Shown one piece after another: positions 33,744 to 42,054 of a DNA stretch of 63,004 nucleotides. The notes under the pieces are model-generated. The model was not told where the DNA came from. It did not search any database and saw nothing but the letters and a program-made list of their open reading frames with translations. Source of the stretch: a virus; IMG/VR virus record IMGVR_UViG_3300024265_000049, positions 1-63,004 of that record, one strand, 5' to 3'. The position numbers and the translations under genes were made by a program. The stretch's first letter is position 1, and every line of letters begins with the position of its first letter.

Positions 33744-34390
33744 GGCTCTACCTTCCCTTCGATTGCCCGCAAGTCCTTGACCTCCTTTGCCGGTGGAGCC
33801 ACCCCGTCTGCTTCGCACGCTGCCACCTCGAGAGCGTAAAGTAACGCGTGTGCCTCTTTGGTCGGCAAGGTATCCAGAATCACCCGCCGATACAGCGCGT
33901 TGGCCTCCTCGAGCTGCCGCATCGACGCATCGTAAACCGCCAGCTCCCTAGGGGCGTCAAGGCCGTGCAAAGACGCCTTACGCTCCGAGATAGTTACCGC
34001 CGTCCTGATAGCTACCGGACTTGCTTCCCGGCCCCCCCGACCGCACGTCAGGCAAGGCTCGTGAGTCCTTAGCTGAGGCTCTAGAGCGGCCAGGTTCCTT
34101 TCTAGGCGTGCGTCCTCCAGTTGACGCATGCTTTCAGCTAAGCGCTTGTCCGCCGGATAGTTCTTGGCGAGCTCCTTCTTGACCCAGGTATGAACCGTTC
34201 CGGGGGTGTACGGCCTACCGGCATACAAGCCAGTAGTGCGCAGAGGCAGTGCCTTGCAGATTTCGGTATACACCATTCCCTCAACGCGCATCTTGAACGC
34301 CTTGCGATGGAGATCTATAGCCGCTTCCGGGTTACTCCCGGAAGCACTTTGTACTGCGGCGTTCGGCATTCGATTTTCTACGTTTTCCAA
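33740..34390 (-). CDS. Terminase small subunit candidate (HTH)
   Basis: 216 residues. LHRKAFKMRVEGMVYTEICKAL...YTPGTVHTWVKKELAKNYP is a helix-turn-helix of the type at the start of small terminases. CLTCGRGG is a small Cys pair, and the C-terminal half is long helix (RQLEEANALYRRVIL), as needed for ring assembly. TTG at 34390 or ATG at 34369 could start it. Separated from the large subunit by 3.6 kb, which is unusual. Confidence 0.55.
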   Translation of the reverse strand: MENVENRMPNAAVQSASGSNPEAAIDLHRKAFKMRVEGMVYTEICKALPLRTTGLYAGRPYTPGTVHTWVKKELAKNYPADKRLAESMRQLEDARLERNLAALEPQLRTHEPCLTCGRGGREASPVAIRTAVTISERKASLHGLDAPRELAVYDASMRQLEEANALYRRVILDTLPTKEAHALLYALEVAACEADGVAPPAKEVKDLRAIEGKVEP

Positions 34391-34411
34391 TTAAGCAAGA
34401 GAAGACTTGCG

Positions 34412-34672
34412 TTATTTATCCGCAACGCCCTGTGAGTCTGCGAAAGTTTCGCTAACCCTGAGCTCAAGGCCCTCTCCTTGCTCCTTAGGAGGATCAGGTA
34501 ATTCAAAAACGCACTTATGCAGCCTGTATAAGTCAGTCTCCAGGGCCTCAATTGACGAACCCGCAGAATCGCCATCAGCCAAGTTCCCCCGGTGAGCCGC
34601 ACTCCACCCCGCCAAATTCCAATTCCCTGCACGGTCCATGGCCAGCCACGCCGTTCCTGTCTTCTTGCTCAT
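34412..34672 (-). CDS. Small unknown protein
   Basis: 86 residues behind GAGGAGAAGAAGCC-ATG. MSKKTGTAWLAMDRAGNWNL and a C-terminal acidic stretch. ATGA overlap with the upstream gene. No family recognised. Confidence 0.6.
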   Translation of the reverse strand: MSKKTGTAWLAMDRAGNWNLAGWSAAHRGNLADGDSAGSSIEALETDLYRLHKCVFELPDPPKEQGEGLELRVSETFADSQGVADK

Positions 34673-34881
34673 GGCTTCTTCTCCTCTGTCGCCTCGCCGG
34701 CACTGCCTCCGCCGTACTGGCCCAGGCCCAACACCCACCGCAAAACACTGACGCGAGCGGTTAGCTCCGTCTGGATAAGGGCCAGGGGGGCATTGACCAG
34801 GACGAACGCAGGCTCGTAGTGTAAGCGTTCATCGGCTGCAATGTGCGACACCATGTCTCTGATTTGCTGTTCGCTTTTCAT
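34669..34881 (-). CDS. Small unknown protein
   Basis: 70 residues. Acid-helical start (SEQQIRDMVSHIAADERLHY), hydrophobic helical middle (LALIQTELTARVSVLRWVLGL). This pattern appears in small conserved phage proteins near replication genes. Overlaps both neighbours by 4 bp. Confidence 0.6.
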   Translation of the reverse strand: MKSEQQIRDMVSHIAADERLHYEPAFVLVNAPLALIQTELTARVSVLRWVLGLGQYGGGSAGEATEEKKP

Positions 34882-35201
34882 GGTGTGCCCGAGTGCGAAA
34901 GTAGCCGACTATTCCGACTTGTCAAACTCATGCCATCTCCCTTCTTCAGTTTCACCAGTCTGACGCTAAGCCGCAATCGACCATGCCTGATCCCCTCTAC
35001 TTCCGCGCACGCTATCCCCAACATACCAGCGTAGGACTCCAGACTCTCGATATTGACCCGCTGGCAGGTCTCTTCAATGCGGCGTATGGTCACATGAGAC
35101 AGCTTCGTGAGCTCGGATGCATGTACGCGGTTATGGCACCCAACGAGAACGCGGAGCGCCTCGAACCGCTGGACAGGGGTTACTTCGCGATCGATCGTCA
35201 T
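34878..35201 (-). CDS. HTH (Xre/Cro-type) regulator
   Basis: 107 residues. VHASELTKLSHVTIRRIEE...INESLESYAGMLGI-type arrangement (actual: VNIESLESYAGMLGIACAEV) gives helix-turn-helix plus the family helix 4-5 seen in Cro/C1 proteins, with a basic C-terminal tail. The only classical repressor-like protein in the genome, so it is the best candidate to bind the palindromes in the minus-strand promoters. Confidence 0.7.
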   Translation of the reverse strand: MTIDREVTPVQRFEALRVLVGCHNRVHASELTKLSHVTIRRIEETCQRVNIESLESYAGMLGIACAEVEGIRHGRLRLSVRLVKLKKGDGMSLTSRNSRLLSHSGTP

Positions 35202-35500
35202 CAGTCCTGGCCCTGACTCCCCAGGGACCGAAGGCCCGGGGGCTCAACGCCATCGCTACTGCCGAGCAGAAGATGATCCAGGCGCTTCTTGACGCATTGC
35301 ATTTTTGCCCAATCAACGAGAATCGACACTGCCACGTCCTTCGACAGTTGCTCGGCCTCGTCGGCGGTAAGGTCCGAGAACAAAACCCAGTCCGGCCCCT
35401 CTCCGGGGTTCTTGCTCCTGATCATACTGAGGTTTAGGGGAACCCTCTTCATCGGTCCGCCGGGGACATAGCCACACACCTGAACTGTGAATCTTCTCAT
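35201..35500 (-). CDS. Small unknown protein
   Basis: 99 residues from the ATG behind AGGAAGGAGCTGGAGCC. Beta N-terminus (MRRFTVQVCGYVPGG) and helical DLTADEAEQLSKDVAVSIL. One-base overlap (TGATG) with the regulator downstream. Unknown. Confidence 0.6.
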   Translation of the reverse strand: MRRFTVQVCGYVPGGPMKRVPLNLSMIRSKNPGEGPDWVLFSDLTADEAEQLSKDVAVSILVDWAKMQCVKKRLDHLLLGSSDGVEPPGLRSLGSQGQD

Positions 35501-36078
35501 GGCTCCAGCTCCTTCCTGTACTTGGCCAACCACCAGCGCAGGACAACGGCAACCGACTTATCAAGGTCTTCGCGAGAGAGAGGAGCTCTCAGTAACCCTC
35601 GAGTATGGAGAACGTCGACGGCGTTCGTGAGCGTACGGCAGACGTAATAGCGGGGAGCAAAGGAATCTTCGAAGAAAGATTCGATAACCGTCCGCTTCTT
35701 CGCGTCAGGCTCTTCAAGGTCTAAGTATCCCGTCCACCCGTCAACAAACTTGGCTGCCCACTGCTTCTGCGCTGGAGACTGAACGTTCTTGCCCCACTTC
35801 AACTCTATCGCCGTTGCGGGAGGCCCCGCGAATATCCAGTCGCCTACCCCAGGCTTCACACCTACCCATCTGAGCCTGCCCGCCTCCGCCCTGGAAGCAC
35901 GCTCGTTCGGCACATGGAACCCTGCTCCACGTAGCTCTACTTCCGGCAAGTCCAGCCAGTAATTGAGCGCCGCAGACAAGTGGTCTTCGTGATTCTCACG
36001 CACCTTGCGGACCGCCGTGGACTTAGTGTCTTCGCGGGACGCCGCCAGGGCATGCTTGCCGAGGTTCTCGAGAAGCAT
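35497..36078 (-). CDS. VRR-NUC-type nuclease
   Basis: 193 residues. The PD-(D/E)xK motif set of VRR-NUC enzymes is visible: GVKPGVGDWIF (Asp), AIELKWG (Glu-x-Lys) and SPAQKQWAAKF (Gln-xxx-Trp). These phage nucleases cut branched or flapped DNA in replication and recombination. It lies in the replication operon. N-terminal 50 residues are helical and charged. Confidence 0.75.
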   Translation of the reverse strand: MLLENLGKHALAASREDTKSTAVRKVRENHEDHLSAALNYWLDLPEVELRGAGFHVPNERASRAEAGRLRWVGVKPGVGDWIFAGPPATAIELKWGKNVQSPAQKQWAAKFVDGWTGYLDLEEPDAKKRTVIESFFEDSFAPRYYVCRTLTNAVDVLHTRGLLRAPLSREDLDKSVAVVLRWWLAKYRKELEP

Positions 36079-36082
36079 AGCG

Positions 36083-36328
36083 TCAGTCCGACACTACCCG
36101 GCGAGTCTTCGATGGCTCAGCACCGATTTGCCGAATAAGCTCCTTGCACTTCCTGGCCAGGGACAGGTAATAGCCCTGAGAGCATTTGGTTGTATTTGGC
36201 TTGGCCATCGACTCACAATGCCACCTGAACTGATCCAACAGCTCGGGAACGCCATCGAGCGAACTCAGCAGGTCTTCGAGCTCATCCGCTTTGCGCCTCG
36301 CGGCATCTGCCCGTTCCTTTAAACTCAC
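36083..36328 (-). CDS. Small helical protein
   Basis: 81 residues from GTG behind GAAAGGGGAAGAGC. Charged helix ERADAARRKADELEDLLSSL and a Cys/Tyr-rich C-terminal part. The 184-bp gap upstream holds a long stem-loop. Unknown function. Confidence 0.6.
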   Translation of the reverse strand: MSLKERADAARRKADELEDLLSSLDGVPELLDQFRWHCESMAKPNTTKCSQGYYLSLARKCKELIRQIGAEPSKTRRVVSD

Positions 36329-36355
36329 GCTCTTCCCCTTTCTTCTGCTAACCAA

Positions 36356-36435
36356 GTGGCGACCGGCACTCACCCGGCGAAAGCACCTCAGCACCGGAGG
36401 GGTTGCTGGTGATCACGCACGGAACCGGTCGCCAC
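36356..36435. other. 80-nt closed stem-loop upstream of 36328 gene
   Basis: 11-bp perfect inverted repeat GTGGCGACCGG/CCGGTCGCCAC closing a 58-nt interior that has its own CAGCA/TGCTG hairpin and a GTGATCAC palindrome. No U-tract follows on either strand. Located 28 bp before the GTG of 36083-36328. Perhaps a structured leader or processing site; the rest of 36329-36511 shows no gene. Confidence 0.5.
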
Positions 36436-36511
36436 CTGTAATCAGTATCTCTAAACAGTGGCCCGTGGCCACTGGAGCTATCCTGTCAGATCTTGAAACC
36501 GAAGTCAAGCC

Positions 36512-37234
36512 TCACCCGCTTACTTCCCGAAGGAACGTGTGAATAGATCCCGGCACCCTGGCAGGACCCGCTTGGAGCGCAGTCTTGCGCTCAATCGACA
36601 GAATCGTAGCCCTATCGAAAACAGCCTTGACGCCTGCCACAGTGGCCAAGGAATCGCTGCCTGCCTCGAGCAGTCTTATTATCTCAGATGCGGTATATAC
36701 CACGCCCTCGACGCGCTTCTTGGAATTGTCCGACACCAGGGAATAGCCCTCTCCCGCGTCAAGGACTCCGCCCGCAACCCTGGTCGCCAGCCCGGCCCAA
36801 GAAAAGTCACTTACCGGCATTGATCCGACCTCGAGCGCCGCCATAGCCCTCCAGGCTCCGTACCTGCCGCACACCAACCGAGACCGCGCTGAAACCTTAC
36901 CTTTAACGGTAATCAACTCGACAAAAGCAGTGCGGTCACGATTGTAGACCGCCCGAATCGGCTCAGGCCAGGACTCGAAGCGCTCCTCGACCTGTTTTTT
37001 GGTCCACTTCTCGATCTGCAACCAGGGAGGGCACTTGACAAGCCAATAGTGCAACAGCCCCGCAGGAGTGGCCCCTGACCGACGCAGATTATTTCGGAAA
37101 TGGAGCGGTCGCCCTCGCGCGAGCCATGCCCCTAGCGGAGAGGGGAATACGGCGCGCTCTTCAGGAGCGATCTGCTCTAACGGCACCTGGGCTGTAAGAG
37201 CTTGATTGAATTGTTCGACAGGAGAGATCACCAC
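36512..37234 (-). CDS. Replication-module protein, unknown
   Basis: 240 residues from GTG, overlapping the primase stop by 7 bp. Helical with WLQIEKWTKKQVEERFESWP; C-terminal half repeats helix-strand units. No family recognised. Conserved-looking placement after the primase-helicase suggests a loader or accessory factor. Confidence 0.6.
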   Translation of the reverse strand: MVISPVEQFNQALTAQVPLEQIAPEERAVFPSPLGAWLARGRPLHFRNNLRRSGATPAGLLHYWLVKCPPWLQIEKWTKKQVEERFESWPEPIRAVYNRDRTAFVELITVKGKVSARSRLVCGRYGAWRAMAALEVGSMPVSDFSWAGLATRVAGGVLDAGEGYSLVSDNSKKRVEGVVYTASEIIRLLEAGSDSLATVAGVKAVFDRATILSIERKTALQAGPARVPGSIHTFLREVSG

Positions 37235-39336
37235 ATCATCACCTGCTCTTCTTCCTCGGCTTTGCTCGGCGCAAACAATAATGGGCCTCCAGGACCGGGA
37301 CGCTCCGTTAGCCGCAGCTCTATCTTTGCCCCGTAAAAATAGCTCATTGACTTGACACCATCGACAACCTCGACCGCTTTAGCCGCCGGAACCCCTACGT
37401 CTCCGCGACCCCTGAAGAGCTTCTCCAACACTTGCACGGCTTGACGAAGCGAACCGACGCCGGTATTAGTCTTGCCCGTCGCGGCTTGGTCAGCTGTCAC
37501 GTCAACAGTGCCGAGCCAGCGGAAAGAGCCCGCACGACGCACAGCCTCTATCTCCTCCTTGGACAATTCGTCGACCTGCTGAGGCGAGAGCTCGAACATG
37601 TCGCCGGTTATTTGGTATATCAGGGACGCCGCGTTCGCCGCGTTCGTTACCTTGGCTTGACTTATTATTGCCAACCTGACTCCGGGGCGATTGTCTTCCG
37701 CCGGCATTACGGTCAAAACGCTCCTAGCTGACCCACTCCATACCACGGACCCAAATACGGCATCCAGGGCTGAATCCTTACCTCCTTTCGAACTCCATCC
37801 GACAAGAACAACAGCGGAACCATATGGAATCCCCAGGTCGCAAATCGGTTCAAGTATCGGAGCGACCACGTCCTGGTCATTCATCGAACCGGCGCCAGGT
37901 GGCCAAAACCTAGAGATTGGGTCGAAAAAAATCATCGACGGGCGGACCGCTTCGACGACTTTGCGCAAGTGCTCCAGGTCGGCAAACGTCACCCGGTTTT
38001 CGCGCGTATTGTAGACCACTAGTTTCGACAAGTCTCCGCCGCACACCATAAGGCGTGGCGCTAGCGTATCCTCTAACTCGTCTTCGCCAGAAAACACCAG
38101 AACCCGGCCACTCCCTAAATCACTACGCTCAGCATCGCAATTCTCCAGCACTTTGCCCCGCGTAATAGCTGCTGACAGAGCCATCAAAAAAAACGACTTA
38201 CCGAGACCGGCCTTGCCACATACCAAGGTCAACTTGCCGGCAGGCAGCAACGGATGCATGAGATATTTGATCGGCTTCATCTTGACCTTATCGCCCCATT
38301 GGAGCAGCCTCTTAATTTCGCCAGCCGTGGGCATTGGGATCGTGTTAAGCGATACCCCCGCCTTTGCCGCCTCGTTGAACGCCGGCAGAAATCCCTCAGC
38401 ACCCCTAGCCCTAAGCATAGCCGCCGGGTCCTTCTCTGGCAGCTCTATCACCCTGACAGGCACGGTCCGGCCAAGGGTCGGCAAGTGCTTTGCGAAATGC
38501 TGGCAGAACTTCAGCCCACTATCACCCTTCGCAGGATCAGAATTGCCAGGCTCGCGAATCAGATACAGCCGCTCGAACCCTTGAACATGCTCAGCCCTCA
38601 GTACCGTCTCCACAGCTCCCGTCCCGGGTATTCCTACGACCGGCAAGTCCTGGGACCTCAAGGCGGCAAAATCGGTTTCCCCCTCCACAAAAATCAGAGA
38701 TGGTCTCGGCCTGGCCCGGTACTCGTCTAACAGCCACTCGCCATAGAGCTGCAAGGATACGCCGCACCTCTCGGAAACATACTTCGGGGCACCTTCAAGG
38801 GATGCTCTGATTTTGGCAAACGTCTCCATCGCCGGCCAGTCGCACCCCTCGAGCTCTATAGCCCCTTTTTCCCCTTTCTCCGCTTGCCGATAATACGGCA
38901 CCCGGCAGCCCTCGACCATGTACGTAGTGCCGTCCTTCTTCTCGCACTTATAGAATCCTTCGGTCCAGCCAAGGGCCCGCAAGTGATCTGTCGCCACTCC
39001 TGACTTTGCCGCGATCTGCTCCAGAGTCGGTTTGTCGAACCCCGTTTTCTCACCCACTGAATCTCCTTTCTGGCGTCGGCCGCCTGAGTATCTGCCACTC
39101 GGTATCCTTGCTGCCTCGAAGAATGCCCCCTCAGGCAGCCGTAGAGCCGCTGTGATCGATTTAAAGTCGCACCCTCTTGCCCAACACCTGACCAGCACCT
39201 TGTCGCCCCTCAGGTCCACTGAGAGACTTCTATCGTCTCCCCTGTGGACTGGGCAACGGGCCTTGTGCTGCTGCCCACTGCCCTTGGGGTCACACCCAGA
39301 CCCTTTGAGGGCTTCTATGACGTCGCGATAGGACAT
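37228..39336 (-). CDS. Primase-helicase (zinc finger, Toprim, RecA-like ATPase)
   Basis: 702 residues. CHC2-type zinc site C28, H31, C51, C56. Toprim block FVEGETDFAAL at 216-226 with a later DSGLKF region. A RecA-fold (RepA/AAA_25) helicase begins near 360 with Walker A CGKAGLGKS (373-381) and Walker B MIFFDPIS. It would prime and unwind DNA at the fork. The phage lacks its own polymerase, so the partner is presumably the host enzyme. A 72-bp piece of the zinc-finger region is repeated at 39689-39760. Confidence 0.85.
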   Translation of the reverse strand: MSYRDVIEALKGSGCDPKGSGQQHKARCPVHRGDDRSLSVDLRGDKVLVRCWARGCDFKSITAALRLPEGAFFEAARIPSGRYSGGRRQKGDSVGEKTGFDKPTLEQIAAKSGVATDHLRALGWTEGFYKCEKKDGTTYMVEGCRVPYYRQAEKGEKGAIELEGCDWPAMETFAKIRASLEGAPKYVSERCGVSLQLYGEWLLDEYRARPRPSLIFVEGETDFAALRSQDLPVVGIPGTGAVETVLRAEHVQGFERLYLIREPGNSDPAKGDSGLKFCQHFAKHLPTLGRTVPVRVIELPEKDPAAMLRARGAEGFLPAFNEAAKAGVSLNTIPMPTAGEIKRLLQWGDKVKMKPIKYLMHPLLPAGKLTLVCGKAGLGKSFFLMALSAAITRGKVLENCDAERSDLGSGRVLVFSGEDELEDTLAPRLMVCGGDLSKLVVYNTRENRVTFADLEHLRKVVEAVRPSMIFFDPISRFWPPGAGSMNDQDVVAPILEPICDLGIPYGSAVVLVGWSSKGGKDSALDAVFGSVVWSGSARSVLTVMPAEDNRPGVRLAIISQAKVTNAANAASLIYQITGDMFELSPQQVDELSKEEIEAVRRAGSFRWLGTVDVTADQAATGKTNTGVGSLRQAVQVLEKLFRGRGDVGVPAAKAVEVVDGVKSMSYFYGAKIELRLTERPGPGGPLLFAPSKAEEEEQVMMW
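39153..39224. repeat. 72-bp repeat, copy inside primase gene
   Basis: Matches 39689-39760 with one mismatch. Encodes the second half of the primase zinc finger. The other copy lies outside any primase gene. Confidence 0.85.
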
Positions 39337-39557
39337 CGCAGTCGGGACAAGATCAGAAGCTCACCAAGCCTCGTGCGGTATGTCCTGGCGGGCCAAGAAT
39401 AATACAAAACAGCAACACCGCTAGGCCAAGGAAATATCTTGCTTCGGCCGAAGAGCTGATCAAACAACCGACAAAGCCATCCGCCCATTCTGCGACCGAC
39501 CAAGCGCTCCCTGTCTTCCACACTCAAAGCCGTAAGATCAACAGTCAAGTTCACCAC
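39315..39557 (-). CDS. Small protein overlapping primase start
   Basis: 80 residues from GTG behind GAAAGGGGGTATC. Leu-rich helix SVEDRERLVGRRM, Trp/Phe-rich middle (WLCRLFDQLFGRSKIFPW). Overlaps the primase start by 22 bp. Unknown; could be a membrane-associated small protein. Confidence 0.55.
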   Translation of the reverse strand: MVNLTVDLTALSVEDRERLVGRRMGGWLCRLFDQLFGRSKIFPWPSGVAVLYYSWPARTYRTRLGELLILSRLRCPIATS

Positions 39558-39568
39558 GATACCCCCTT

Positions 39569-39676
39569 TCAGTCTCCGAAATGCCCCTGGCTGACCAGGT
39601 AGCAAATCCACGAAATTGCCGCTATGTCAATCCACGGAGCAAGATTGGTCGTCAAGTTGTTGAACTTGTCTCTCAC
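39569..39676 (-). CDS. 35-residue membrane peptide
   Basis: Starts at GTG behind AAGGGGGAAATTT (MRDKFNNLTTNLAPWIDIAA, then ISWICYLVSQGHFGD). A single hydrophobic helix with a charged N-terminus. Its Shine-Dalgarno sits at the edge of the 72-bp primase repeat, so the repeat was inserted right upstream. Too short for routine gene finders. Confidence 0.55.
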   Translation of the reverse strand: MRDKFNNLTTNLAPWIDIAAISWICYLVSQGHFGD

Positions 39677-39688
39677 AAATTTCCCCCT

Positions 39689-39760
39689 TGATCGATTTAA
39701 AGTCGCGCCCTCTTGCCCAACACCTGACCAGCACCTTGTCGCCCCTCAGGTCCACTGAGA
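39689..39760 (-). pseudogene. Primase zinc-finger fragment
   Basis: 72-bp copy of the primase segment SVDLRGDKVLVRCWARG..., in the original frame. The single base difference changes the fourth zinc ligand Cys to Arg (RGCDF becomes RGRDF). A chimeric 52-codon frame (39627-39785) runs through it from an ATG directly after the upstream stop, but its second half is the out-of-frame reading of the 35-residue membrane peptide. Best read as a recombination scar. Confidence 0.6.
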
Positions 39761-39785
39761 TTTCAAACGGCAGGACCTGCGCCAT

Positions 39786-40310
39786 TCACTTCGCATGCCC
39801 GTCCAGATCGGCCTGATTGAGTAACAGCTTAATTGCAGACTGGACAGCACCCTTGTCTTCGGCGAGCGTCTTGCAAGCGATCTTGGCCATCTCCCAGGCA
39901 AGAGACGCGTCCTCTTCCCTGGCCTTGAGCTCCGCAATGACCATTTCGGCCTTGAGCTTCCGGGGAGCTGCCGGACCGCCATCTGGCTGAGCTCTGATTG
40001 CTGCTGCATATGCCCTGATTCTAGCAGCTTTGTAGCGCCGGTAGCGATCGCAACAACCGGCAGCGAAAGATAACGCATCCTCAGAACTAAGTAAGCACTG
40101 CCTCAGCTGATAACGCAAGCCTTCGACGGACCCAAGATCGACATTTGACCCGCCAAAGTCTTCGCCAAACCTCCGTCGCGGAGCCCATTCTCCAATCGGC
40201 TCCCAACTGCCGTCAAGGGCAACCGACCCCTTTACCACTTCGCCAGTAGAAGGGTCGACCCACTCCTTGACGGGCTCAAACGACAAACTAACTTCAGGCT
40301 TGGCCGGCAT
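39786..40310 (-). CDS. Replication-module protein, unknown
   Basis: 174 residues from the ATG at 40310. Beta start with SLSFEPVKEWVDPSTGEVVKG, then long helices (RYRRYKAARIRAYAAAIRAQ, KAEMVIAELKAREEDASLAW). Resembles a small single-strand or annealing accessory factor by layout only. Confidence 0.55.
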   Translation of the reverse strand: MPAKPEVSLSFEPVKEWVDPSTGEVVKGSVALDGSWEPIGEWAPRRRFGEDFGGSNVDLGSVEGLRYQLRQCLLSSEDALSFAAGCCDRYRRYKAARIRAYAAAIRAQPDGGPAAPRKLKAEMVIAELKAREEDASLAWEMAKIACKTLAEDKGAVQSAIKLLLNQADLDGHAK

Positions 40311-40515
40311 CGGCCTTTGCCCCGGGCACGTATTCAGCGCCCACAATAAACGCATCGGCCGTGCCCCATGGATCACCAGTCTTAGCCCGCAACCGATCAC
40401 CGAGTTCCGCAGGACACTCAAGGTCAACAGTTTCGAAACGGGTAGTATCTTGCCAGGTCTCCTCGCTTGTTTGGCGAGTGCCGGGAACCTTGAGTATCAG
40501 TCGAATTCGCGCCAT
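40294..40515 (-). CDS. Small unknown protein
   Basis: 73 residues. Beta-type MARIRLILKVPGTRQTSEE, then GDPWGTADAFIVGAEYVP. ATG overlaps the upstream stop as TGATG. Unknown. Confidence 0.55.
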   Translation of the reverse strand: MARIRLILKVPGTRQTSEETWQDTTRFETVDLECPAELGDRLRAKTGDPWGTADAFIVGAEYVPGAKADAGQA

Positions 40516-41213
40516 CACGACCCCTTCCTGTGCTTCGCCATGAATCTCTTGTTCCCTACCCCCAACTTCGCCACCGGCCCCGCTTTGAGCTTGTCAATAG
40601 ACGACCGGTCGTAGTGGTTCCACCACTCTTCAGGACCGAGAATCTTCTTCGCCTTGCCGGCCAGAAAGGCGTTCTTCGACATGGTTGATTCTACTATGTC
40701 CCGGAACACCTCTCGAACCCGCTCAGCCGCCTCGGGATTATTTAACACCGCTTCCAGTACCACTCCGTAAGCTCTCACGTCCCACAGAGCAAGACCCAGC
40801 GCCGAAACGTCCTTAACCAAAGGATCTCCTGGCGACCGGTCGGGCCAAAAGTACTTCTCCGGACCCGCGTCAAGCTCCCGGACCCCGCCCTCGTTTTTGG
40901 CAAACCACTCGAGTACCGATCCGGCCAGCACTTTACGCGCATGGCCAGCGGCTCTGCCGATCTCCTCGACCAGAAGAGCAGCCTGAGTGGCCTGCTCCGA
41001 CGTGGCAGTGACCGGATCAAGCTCCTCAGCCAGCTGGTCAAAACGATCTCGAAGCGCAACCAAAGCCCCGGCCGCACTCTTGCGCGCGGCCGGGAAGTCG
41101 TTGGAAGCAGACCTCCTTGAGATGTCCCCCGGAGCCTCCCATTGTTCGCCGAATTTCGGAATCGGCATAGCGGCACCAACAAACGTACCCGGAAATCTTT
41201 CATCGTCCTGCAT
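40515..41213 (-). CDS. Helical protein next to SSB, unknown
   Basis: 232 residues from the ATG behind GAAAGGGGAAACT. Two long helical regions (ALVALRDRFDQLAEEL, EEIGRAAGHARKVLAG) and a basic C-terminus KHRKGS. Lies between the SSB-like gene and small genes, suggesting a DNA-metabolism role. No family recognised. Confidence 0.6.
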   Translation of the reverse strand: MQDDERFPGTFVGAAMPIPKFGEQWEAPGDISRRSASNDFPAARKSAAGALVALRDRFDQLAEELDPVTATSEQATQAALLVEEIGRAAGHARKVLAGSVLEWFAKNEGGVRELDAGPEKYFWPDRSPGDPLVKDVSALGLALWDVRAYGVVLEAVLNNPEAAERVREVFRDIVESTMSKNAFLAGKAKKILGPEEWWNHYDRSSIDKLKAGPVAKLGVGNKRFMAKHRKGS

Positions 41214-41244
41214 AGTTTCCCCTTTCTCGTTCCTAAACAGCAAG

Positions 41245-42024
41245 TCAAAAAGGAATCGAATCGTCATCTTCCGGCTCGTCGGGAAATTGCCCGACACTTG
41301 ACGGCTGCTGACTACTAGAACCCTGCTGCTGTTCGTCTGACTTCTTACGGTCGTTGTACTTGACGTAAGACTCTGGCACCCCATAAGACCTCGCCTTATC
41401 GTCGGCCGGCCTTAGCCCTGGTAGCCACGCGGCCTGCATCGCAAGATGCTCCTTGTATTCTTTCGACCCGGGGAGTGCCTTGTTCTCAGGCGCATAGGGG
41501 GGCGCCAACTCAGCATACGTCTTGCCAGATTTCTTCAACGAATGAACAACCCTGAGCAGACAGGATGCGCCAATCGGAATTCCCGGCTTTTTCTTGAATT
41601 GCTTCTTGAGCTTCTTTTCCTTCAAGCTCGGATTCCAATCTTCCGGCCCTGTTCCCAGTTCACGACCCAAGATGAAACCAGCAGACCGCTCAGGAGTCAC
41701 CACCTTGCCAAGCCAAGTGGCCATCAACTTCTCATAGGTGCTCTGCCATTTCGGGTCTTCATTGTGCGAGAAATTAAAGTTGTTTATCCACCACTTCACC
41801 TCCATCGGCTCTCCCTCACGCTCCTCGGCTTCGGAACCAAGTAGACACTCAGGAAGAACGAAAATAGCCAACGCCGTAGGCTTCGGCTTGTCACCAGGCT
41901 TGAACGGCGTACTCATTCCCATATCTAGCGCCTCCGCCAGAACCGCCCTGTGGACCCCTTCTGGCGGCCGGAACGCCGATCCGTCTCCGTCTGACCCCGT
42001 ATTCGCCGTCGATTTAGCTGGCAT
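41245..42024 (-). CDS. Single-stranded DNA-binding protein candidate
   Basis: 259 residues. The C-terminus is a Gln/Ser linker and an acidic tip ending EDDDSIPF, closely like the DDDIPF tip of bacterial SSB that recruits repair and replication proteins. The N-terminal 190 residues look like a beta-barrel domain with many aromatic and Lys residues (WWINNFNF, KKLKKQFKKKPG) but not a typical OB sequence. First large gene of the replication operon. Confidence 0.6.
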   Translation of the reverse strand: MPAKSTANTGSDGDGSAFRPPEGVHRAVLAEALDMGMSTPFKPGDKPKPTALAIFVLPECLLGSEAEEREGEPMEVKWWINNFNFSHNEDPKWQSTYEKLMATWLGKVVTPERSAGFILGRELGTGPEDWNPSLKEKKLKKQFKKKPGIPIGASCLLRVVHSLKKSGKTYAELAPPYAPENKALPGSKEYKEHLAMQAAWLPGLRPADDKARSYGVPESYVKYNDRKKSDEQQQGSSSQQPSSVGQFPDEPEDDDSIPF

Positions 42025-42054
42025 CTTTTTTCCCCTTCTGGTTGATTTCTAATC

